From Dyadobacter sp. CY261 (GTDB taxonomy: Bacteria; Bacteroidota; Bacteroidia; Cytophagales; Spirosomataceae): 64,000 nucleotides of DNA. The stretch covers positions 553,751 through 617,750 of the forward strand of contig NZ_JAKCPW010000003.1 of assembly GCF_021440085.1 (NCBI RefSeq), given 5' to 3'. The position numbers were made by a program, and so were the translations under genes. The notes under the pieces are model-generated. The model made no database searches. It had not been told where the DNA came from and worked only from the letters and a program-made list of their open reading frames with translations. Positions within the stretch are counted from its first letter, which is position 1, and every line of letters starts with the position of its first letter. This document shows positions 27,084-34,800 of the stretch, piece by piece.

Positions 27084-27369
27084 CTTGTGAAGTGTTATTG
27101 AAACGTTTGAAAATCTCGCTGCTGGTTCGCTCGATGACGGAAAAGCCTCCGACGCCGATCGCGAAAGCAACCCCTTCCAACGATTTCAAATTGGCAAATT
27201 CGGCCACGAGCTTCGTCAGGTACACCGCCGTCAGGTAATTGACCAGCACGATGGAGACGATCTCTTTCTTGTCCTTTTTCTTCCCGTTGATCAGCAATAC
27301 CACTGTACCCAGAAATGCCGCAGTGGCAATGCTCCGTTCTACCGGAAAAAAAATATCCCAAATTGACAT
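27055..27369 (-). CDS. Small membrane protein, holin-like
   Basis: The 104-residue product starts MSIWDIFFPVERSIATAAFLGTVVLLI, with two or three hydrophobic segments (about 12-28, 36-55 and 64-80) and a polar C-terminal tail ending TSQDGSTDTQPE. It resembles small phage holins of the type found in Gram-negative prophages. It opens a run of overlapping genes (27369 to 25860) that together form the probable lysis module. This module is unusually placed between tail-fibre and baseplate genes. Confidence 0.68.
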   Translation of the reverse strand: MSIWDIFFPVERSIATAAFLGTVVLLINGKKKDKKEIVSIVLVNYLTAVYLTKLVAEFANLKSLEGVAFAIGVGGFSVIERTSSEIFKRFNNTSQDGSTDTQPE

Positions 27370-27453
27370 CGTAGGAGAGGTTAACGATGTGCAATTTGGG
27401 ACGCGCGTCCGCTCTGTCGCTAGGACACAAAATCGAGTTTCACCCTGAGAATA

Positions 27454-30400
27454 TCACGATATCCAGTTGAGTCCATACATGATGGAGCTGAATAAGATAT
27501 CCGCGATTCTGAGGTATCCCGGGTCATTTAAATGCATTTTATCGTACGGATAAACCTGCCCATCTCGTTGCTCCGGAAAACGGAAGCCCCAATCCGTGGC
27601 TCTATTAGCTACCAAATAGGTCGGGGACAACACAACCTGAACATTGTTAGGGCTTTTATAGTTGGCAAATTCTGTTTTCAACAGTTCCAAAAATGGAATG
27701 AGTGTGGTCTTGATAAAATTGCCGTCGCTCGAATCCAAAGCTCCCATAGTCGGCATGCTCAGGATGACCAGCATGTTAGGATTGTATTCCCATGCGCTCG
27801 CCATCAAAAGTTTCAGGTTGGCAATATACTCTTCCTTAGTAAACCGGAATTCATCATTGTTGCCCAGGTGAATTGGCATAATATCGCAAGCAGGAAACGC
27901 ATGAAGCGCCATATAAGCCGAGAAACTGAGCTGGCCGCCGATAAAAAATGGACTTCCGGTAGTTGTAAACATGCGCGTATCCCAGCTCGGTCTTCCTTCG
28001 TTCAACACAGTCACGCCATCCCCAGTGCTACTTACCGTGCCTATGAAGTGAGGCTTGAACGAACCATTCGAATCAAATAGCCTTTTCAATTCTCTCGTTA
28101 CTAGCCCCTCTCGTTCTTTCATGTGACTGTCTCCGACAATACACATATATAAATCCGCTGTCGGGTTATAGACATTAGAAACACACCTGAGAGGGAACGA
28201 TGCCGCATTTAACGTTTCACCAGAGTGCAGTTTGTTGGTCAAGGTGATATTGAACGGTGCAGGTACCGACTCGGTCGTTTGGCGTAGATATTTAAACCCT
28301 TTGAGATGACTGCTGTCTGGGCAAATATAGGTTCTAGTCCCATCATTAGCGCTAATATCCAGCCGGGTGTCTGGCTCATTAGCATAGCTTATCTTCCTGA
28401 CATTCTCTTTCCAGATCGGAAACTCCCGACCCAAAGCATACGGAACGTAGAGTGGCGTTATGAACGCGGGTGCTGCTTGACCGATTGAGAATAAATCCTT
28501 GTAACGGCTTTTGTTGATTAGTGAGCGACCGACATTCTGAAATACTTTGCTAGCGAGGCCAGCAACTGTCATTTTGCTCCAATCTATGACCAGTTGAATC
28601 ACGTCACCGTTGGGAGACGTGTCAATCACATATTTCTTCACGCCGGCGGGAATCCCATTTCCGAAGCTTTTATTGAAGGAAGCCAGCGTGGTATTATTGT
28701 AGAAGGAAATGATCGTAGGATTATCAGCATCTCCTTTTTGAATGTAATAAAGACTGTAAAACACTCCGTAATTCTTAGACTGAATACTGATATCACGGAG
28801 TGCCAGAATTGTCTCGATTTCAGCTGAATTAAAGGCGGCCGATGGATCTTCAAACACCTTCCGTTCGATCCATTCTGTATATAAATAATTAGCCTTGTTG
28901 AACAGCGAGCGGGCTACATCAAGAAAATATTTGGACGCCGTGCCGGCCGTCGTCATGCGGTCCCAGTCAATGACCAAATTAATCTTATCCTGATTGGTTG
29001 CCGTCAATGTATATTTTTTCACCCCTTTAACAATACCATTCGCAAGGGTGAGGTTAAAGGAGCTGGCCGTGCTATTATTGAAAACAGCAATTATGGTTGG
29101 GCTAACAGCATCTCCCTTTTGCAGATAATAAAGGCTGTAAAAAACACCTGGATTTACAGACTGCACCCATACGCTTCTTAGTGCCAGGGCTGTTTCAATT
29201 TCAGCATAGTTAAATGCGGCCGACGGATCTTCGAAAACGTCGCGTTGAAGGAATTGGAGCGTTGAATACACGTTCTTATGAAAGGTTGCTTTATTGGCAG
29301 TCACAAAAATTTGCTCGCCGGCAGTACTCGTAATCTTTGACCAATCCAGTGTGAGATAAATCTCATCGAAGTTGGTGGGGTTAACCAATTTGTATTCAAC
29401 AACGCCTGCTGGAATACCCAGGCCAAAGCTTATGGGAAATGAAGTTCCTCCCTTATCAATAGTCAAACTGATACGTGTCTCGACGACGGTGCTTCCCTTG
29501 GTGATATAATTGATCCCGTATATGGTTGGTAAACCAGGATTGGTATTTCGGACGGCTGCATTCAATATCCCTCCAAGTATCTTTTTCTCATTTAGCGAGA
29601 ACTGGTTAAGAGGGTTTTCAAAGATGTATGCGTTGCCTTTCTTAGGAAAGACGATATAGCATGATGAAGCAAAAACGGCCTTTGAGTTTGTCACGAAAAA
29701 ATTGACATTGGTTGTCGTTATCAGCGTCCAGTCAATTGTTATCACGATTTCATCCCCATTGTCCGGGTTGACACACTTATAGATCTGTATACCACTAACA
29801 ACACCGTTACCAAACGATGTTGGGAAGGAAACGCCTGAAAGGTTCTTGTCCAATGAAATCACAGTCGGGTTCGTAGCATCGCCTCTTTTGATGTAATTCA
29901 GCGCATATACGATATCTCCGTATTCAGAGTAAATTACAACGTCACGGATTGATTTGGCGACTTCTATTTCTTTCCCATTGACGTTGTTTGAAAACACAAC
30001 ATTTTTATCGCGCCACAAATATTTCCCCTTGTCCGCAAGTTGCTCTAACGTACTGGTTTTCTGTAAAGCCAAATCACCCTTGGGCAGTTTAACAAATGAA
30101 GTTCCTGACCAGCCAATGAAGTCTCCCGGCTCATAGCTTTCTGTCTCACCTGTGTAGGAATTCGACCCTGGTTCGGTCACATACCAAACCTTGTTTTTAT
30201 CGGTATCGGTATTGCCCAGACCTAACGTAGAAAGGTTAGGAAGGCCAGTTGCTCCATCCCATGTCCTGCCGTCCCATTTAAAGGGACCAGCAGACATATC
30301 CCGATAGTCTTTGGCTTGCAAAGCATATTCTTCCGCCTGCTCCTGAATGATAAGGGTATCTCCTTTGATCGCATTTAAAGCATCAACGTAGGATTGAGCG

Positions 30401-30651
30401 CTTTCCAGATTCTCATACCGAGGCACAAGGTTTTCTATCGAGGTGCCGCCTTTGTACCAGTATTCTATCATTCCCTTTCCATCGTTCAGGTCGATCCAGC
30501 GAATTTTTCCGATAGCTCGATAGTCAGTCGGCGTTCCCTGGTGAGCTGCTAAAACTGAGGGCCATGGTTGACCGTTGTCCTGCAACTGAAATGCGATATC
30601 GGGACCGGGGCTGAGATTTCTAAGACCTCCCAATGTATCTATGAAGCTCAT
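27454..30651 (-). CDS. Tail fibre or tailspike protein with four tandem repeats and an SGNH hydrolase domain
   Basis: The 1065-residue protein starts at ATG 30651, which overlaps the upstream stop as ATGA. Residues about 1-220 are an N-terminal tail-binding part. Residues about 220-720 hold four tandem copies of a unit of about 125 residues (NYIxKGDAxxPTxIS, SFGNGI, DWSKMT, VFEDPSAAFN). The C-terminal third is an SGNH/GDSL hydrolase: GDSH near residue 838, LGNNDEF near 930 and DKMHLND near 1040 give Ser, Asn, Asp and His. Such domains remove acyl groups from surface polysaccharides, so host-surface recognition and deacetylation is the likely role. Confidence 0.84.
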   Translation of the reverse strand: MSFIDTLGGLRNLSPGPDIAFQLQDNGQPWPSVLAAHQGTPTDYRAIGKIRWIDLNDGKGMIEYWYKGGTSIENLVPRYENLESAQSYVDALNAIKGDTLIIQEQAEEYALQAKDYRDMSAGPFKWDGRTWDGATGLPNLSTLGLGNTDTDKNKVWYVTEPGSNSYTGETESYEPGDFIGWSGTSFVKLPKGDLALQKTSTLEQLADKGKYLWRDKNVVFSNNVNGKEIEVAKSIRDVVIYSEYGDIVYALNYIKRGDATNPTVISLDKNLSGVSFPTSFGNGVVSGIQIYKCVNPDNGDEIVITIDWTLITTTNVNFFVTNSKAVFASSCYIVFPKKGNAYIFENPLNQFSLNEKKILGGILNAAVRNTNPGLPTIYGINYITKGSTVVETRISLTIDKGGTSFPISFGLGIPAGVVEYKLVNPTNFDEIYLTLDWSKITSTAGEQIFVTANKATFHKNVYSTLQFLQRDVFEDPSAAFNYAEIETALALRSVWVQSVNPGVFYSLYYLQKGDAVSPTIIAVFNNSTASSFNLTLANGIVKGVKKYTLTATNQDKINLVIDWDRMTTAGTASKYFLDVARSLFNKANYLYTEWIERKVFEDPSAAFNSAEIETILALRDISIQSKNYGVFYSLYYIQKGDADNPTIISFYNNTTLASFNKSFGNGIPAGVKKYVIDTSPNGDVIQLVIDWSKMTVAGLASKVFQNVGRSLINKSRYKDLFSIGQAAPAFITPLYVPYALGREFPIWKENVRKISYANEPDTRLDISANDGTRTYICPDSSHLKGFKYLRQTTESVPAPFNITLTNKLHSGETLNAASFPLRCVSNVYNPTADLYMCIVGDSHMKEREGLVTRELKRLFDSNGSFKPHFIGTVSSTGDGVTVLNEGRPSWDTRMFTTTGSPFFIGGQLSFSAYMALHAFPACDIMPIHLGNNDEFRFTKEEYIANLKLLMASAWEYNPNMLVILSMPTMGALDSSDGNFIKTTLIPFLELLKTEFANYKSPNNVQVVLSPTYLVANRATDWGFRFPEQRDGQVYPYDKMHLNDPGYLRIADILFSSIMYGLNWIS
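28480..29970 (-). repeat. Four tandem coding repeats in the SGNH tail gene
   Basis: Four consecutive units of about 375 bases each encode related segments of about 125 residues. The last two units in reading order (about 28480-29200) are the most alike, both carrying VFEDPSAAFN and FYSLYY. The pattern suggests recent duplication. Confidence 0.7.
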
Positions 30652-31049
30652 GATATTCTGAATTCGGTTGTTGTTGAAAATTGGGTTTTGAAATTTGATC
30701 GGTAAACACGCCAGCCATTCACGACGCCGATCACTTGAAAGGCCTGGCCTGGTCCAATTAGTCCCTGGTTGAGACCGGAACCATACCAAACCGTTTTTAT
30801 TGGCTCGGTATCGCGTTCAGCCATGTAAAGGAACATGGGTGCGGCATTCCCAGCCCGAAAGTCAGCTGTGATCGTAGATCCGGATGCGAATTCCGCCGAT
30901 CCTTGCAGGACGACAATCTGCGCTTCAACCAATAGATCGGATGTACTCATCCATCCCCACCGGGCAATCTTATTCGAAGAGAATGGCACGGTCGAAAGCG
31001 TGATTTCGATTGTGTCTTCATCGTCGCGAAAAGTGACTGAAACACTCAT
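30648..31049 (-). CDS. Tail-associated protein of 133 residues
   Basis: The protein starts MSVSVTFRDDEDTIEITLSTV and is beta-rich, with a block VEAQIVVLQGSAEFASGSTITADF and a C-terminal VNGWRVYRSNFKTQF. It overlaps both neighbours by four bases (ATGA), so translation is probably coupled between the baseplate-like protein and the SGNH tail protein. The family is not recognised. A role as a small tail-tip or fibre-connector component is inferred from position only. Confidence 0.66.
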   Translation of the reverse strand: MSVSVTFRDDEDTIEITLSTVPFSSNKIARWGWMSTSDLLVEAQIVVLQGSAEFASGSTITADFRAGNAAPMFLYMAERDTEPIKTVWYGSGLNQGLIGPGQAFQVIGVVNGWRVYRSNFKTQFSTTTEFRIS

Positions 31050-31423
31050 GATACAGTTTTTGTTATGTCGTCCGTAATTGTAAAAGCTCCCCGAACCCGC
31101 GTCTTGATTTTCCCATTTGGATAGGTTTGCTGGATATCATAGACGAAGGAGCCGGCGGGTAGCTGCTCCATATATCCCGCTGGGATCTGCAATAACAGAA
31201 CACCTCCGTCCATCGTCTCTATTGAAATCCCCCCTACGGGGTTGAGACCACTGGCAATTTCCTTGATCAGGGTATTGCCATTTCGGATCTGCATCCGGTA
31301 TGTGCTCGGTTGTAAATTTTCTTCGATACCGTTACGGCGGATACGAATCCACCTTTCGAAGGTGTCACCCCGATAACAATTAATATCCAGGCCGGAAGCC
31401 GGCCCGGTCGTAGATACTGCCAT
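31046..31423 (-). CDS. Baseplate upper-protein-like (BppU N-terminal-type) protein
   Basis: The 125-residue protein has the compact Ig-like pattern of BppU-type proteins. It shows CYRGDTFERWIRIRRNG near the start, a strand TYRMQIRNGNTLIKEIASG, a short turn with GGVLLLQIPAGYMEQLPAG and a final YDIQQTYPNGKIKTRVRGAFTITDD. In other phages this fold connects fibres to the baseplate. It follows the spanin-like gene by two bases and overlaps the next gene by four. Confidence 0.68.
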   Translation of the reverse strand: MAVSTTGPASGLDINCYRGDTFERWIRIRRNGIEENLQPSTYRMQIRNGNTLIKEIASGLNPVGGISIETMDGGVLLLQIPAGYMEQLPAGSFVYDIQQTYPNGKIKTRVRGAFTITDDITKTVS

Positions 31424-31425
31424 GG

Positions 31426-31896
31426 CTAATGCTTGTTGAAAAAATAGATGATGATAATTACGACAACCAGCAGGAAGATCATTAGCGCGTCCCCGGCAAG
31501 CGGCCTTCCGATCGGCGGTTTGGATTTGGAAATCAGGGCTTTCGATACGTGGTGTTCATCCTCCTTTTTCGCTAGACTCTGGCCGTTGGCTTTCACTGCC
31601 TTCCGGATTACTATTTTCGTCCGGAAGGGCTTGCTAATTTCTTTGGTGTCGCGGGTTGCCACGTGCTCAGGATAATCCAGTACTGGCGCGAAAACATCAG
31701 GATAAAGCAGGCTGGCCACACGGAAGTCTGTGGTCTCAATGGAAATTTCTTCCATCGACTGGCCCGCCCAGTTTTCAACCTGGACGGTTTTTGTAACACT
31801 GGTACTGTCGCTCTTCGAACGCTCTTTTTTGACAGAACGGCACCCGATAAACGCGCAGGCCGAAGCCATAAACACTAAAATCAATCTGGCTTTCAT
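31426..31896 (-). CDS. Spanin-like lipoprotein with C-terminal membrane helix (candidate u-spanin)
   Basis: The 156-residue protein has an N-terminal lipoprotein signal (residues 1-18) with a lipobox ending at Cys19 (AFIGC). A charged periplasmic region of about 115 residues follows, and then a single hydrophobic helix at about 137-154 (MIFLLVVVIIIIYFF) and NKH at the end. Lipid attachment at one end and an inner-membrane anchor at the other is the definition of a unimolecular spanin, as in phage T1 gp11. Such proteins fuse the two membranes in the last step of lysis. It overlaps the giant tail gene by four bases, away from the holin-like genes. Confidence 0.7.
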   Translation of the reverse strand: MKARLILVFMASACAFIGCRSVKKERSKSDSTSVTKTVQVENWAGQSMEEISIETTDFRVASLLYPDVFAPVLDYPEHVATRDTKEISKPFRTKIVIRKAVKANGQSLAKKEDEHHVSKALISKSKPPIGRPLAGDALMIFLLVVVIIIIYFFNKH

Positions 31897-34800
31897 GGGA
31901 GAGAGGTTGGGAATTTGATAAACTTGGTTTGACGGCCATACACCCGGCCAAGGTTGACCGAAGCGCCCTGGTGGGTGATCGTCACGTTGTCTTCGAATTC
32001 CTGCGCGGACAGATAGCCGTTGTAATACACGGCCACCTTTCCCGCGCTTCCGACACCGACGATCGCCAGGCCTGCCTTCTGATCACGGGCATCCACAAAT
32101 GATAGAGATCCCATATTCAAAGCACCGAAGCCGTTCAGGTGCAAACCCGTGCTACCTGGTGCAGGCGTGAAGCTTTTCCGGCTCGATGTGTATGATGCGA
32201 AATAAAGCGTCTCAGCATGATCCAGTAGCTCACGCGCGTCCTCATAGCCCAGGTGAGCATGATCGATCACGGTTGCATAAAGCAGGTCGTAGATCCCGCT
32301 TGGATCGTTCACGGGTGCACCATTCTGACCTGAAACCCAGTCTTCGCGAGATCCGCCGGAACGAGTCCAATACATAGGCTGGTTGGTCGCTTCATAGGTG
32401 CGAATTTTTGTCGTGTCCAGACCGAAGGTGTCTTCTCCCCAGATCAGTATCCCGTTGCCAATCAGGGTCGACCAGAAACCAAGCTCGTAGAATTCGCCGG
32501 CTACGGCTGCGCTGGGTGTATTGTACACCGATAGAATTTCACCATTCGAAAAAGGGATAATGTCACCTGTACGGGCTTCTTCAACCCCGATCTGCTTGCC
32601 TTCTCCATTGCGGACCAGTGTCTGACAAAGTATCGTCGAGTATACCACCCACTTCGATTCCCGGTCCTGCCCATCAAAAGTTTTTGTCCCAATCTTCCAC
32701 CTTTCGTTGGCGTACACCAGTTCGTAAGGGATCATCCGAGGCAGACCATTGTACATGTAATAGCCGCACTGGACATTGCGAACGTCGATATGACCGGAAT
32801 TATAGTAGTCATTGATGCCGCCCCAGGCCTGTGTAGCAGGATCCCAATCGTTATGTACCTTTTCATTGAGCGATTGAGCAACCTGCGCTTTCGTTCCCCA
32901 GGTGAAGCGGTCAGGAGTTGAATCTGCTCCATAGCTTCCATAAAGGTTTGTGTCCTTTTTGTCTAGCCCCGGAGTAGTTTCCCTGAGCTTATCGAGCGCT
33001 CCCTGGTAGGCATGCTTCATCCGGCTCAGGATGGTCGGATCAGTACCTTGCGTGTTTTCCGGAATTTCGTCGGTGATGACAGTGTCCTTAGTAAGGCCAT
33101 AGTTGTCGATGAAATGCCTGAATTTTGCATACAGCTGCTCATTAGTGATCAGCGGCAGACCATCCCAATCCCATTTGAAAGTACGGTAGCTATATGGCTG
33201 GTCAATGCTTTCGTCATCGATCATCCTGGTATGTGATCCCTTCGCATGATAGATGCTGTGGGCATCGCCCAGGTTCAGCGCACCCATTGCAAAAACTTTA
33301 TCGTTCCGGAAAGACTTGTTTTTTGCTCCTTGACCGAAATTCAGCCTTCTCGATGGGATTAACCATGCCGGAATTCCCGGATTGGAGGTTGTCCTGATCG
33401 CGACGGTAATCTCCGAGAGTTTCGCATTGTAAACATTGACCGCGTTAGTACCGTAGCCAGTAATTCCTGCCTTGAATGCATCCAGGTTAGGGATTTTCGA
33501 AGCATCGCAGCTGAAATGCCGGATCGTATAAAGCCCATCGCGCAGGAAGACGTTCTTCAAATCCGTGTAGATCGAAGTTGCATCGCCATTGGAAACGAAA
33601 TACGAGTAGTTGATCATGTAAAAGACCGTCCGCCCGTCGATTTTGTTCGGAGTTCCCGACTGCAAACCGGGCGTCACATCAGAAAATGTCCCGTCGTTGT
33701 TGAAAGACAGCTGGAAATTCGGGGATTTCGTGAAAGTGAATTTCCTACCGCCGGCAGTTGATTGATATGTACCCAGCGGCGTAGGTTCAGTTCCGGTCCC
33801 CCCTGGTGAATTGGCCACTGCGAAAGACGCTGACCGCACGGCAGGCAAAGCCGGATTCCGGAAAATCACTTGCCTTGTCGTGCCTTTCGGGAAATTGTCG
33901 ATTGAATTGTTATTCAGGATCCACACGTTGGAATAGGCTCCTTCCCCACCCCAAATGTCACCTTGCGCGCTAACGTCGCTGAACCAAGTATTACCCCCGT
34001 CTACGCTATACTCCAATTTCTTCGGCAGGCCTGCAAATGGCGCTGCCCAGACATTGTCGTTTACTACATTCTGCCCGTCGTAGAGCATTTTGCTAATCAA
34101 CGGAGCATAACGGCCATTGCCCGGACCTAAATTGGTCACCTGCCCTAGAATCTCGAAGGCATGCAGGTTGAAAGTTTGCTGGTAGGTTTTCGTAACGGGT
34201 GTCGCGCTCGTATCACCCTGAAACATTTCAAAAGTGACGCGAAACTCGCCGTAGCGGTTCAACGATTTGTTTTGGAAAGAAACCACGCGAGAATCAGCTC
34301 CCAAAGCAGTGAAAAGCCTTTGCTTCGATATCATGGTCGTCGGAACCGACGATACGCCTGATTGGCCGGCATTTGGCACGTTTGTGAAAACGCCGGCAAC
34401 TTTATATTCCATCCGGAGCCGATAAGCGCGACCAGCTGTGACGGTGTCGGTGGCTTCGAAAGTCCCGTTAAATCCGGATGCCGGCACCGGCCCATTGTAA
34501 GCGCCCGCCAGAAGATCAGCCAGCACCGCACCATTATATCCCGAAATTAGTTGGAAGACTTCTTTTGGCGCCGATGGCGGCGTACCAACAGTAATTTCTG
34601 CGCTTGCCGTGCCGACATTGATCCGGTATTTACTGTCCTGATACGTTCCGGATTTCCAGATTTGTATTTCTGTCGTGTTGGCGACATAGTCGTGCTCTTC
34701 AGAATATAGCTTCGTATTCTCAGGAAGTTTGATCAGCTCCGTCAGAAAACGGCCGGAAGGCTCCACCATCATCAAAAATTCGCTTACTGTCCCATTGTTG

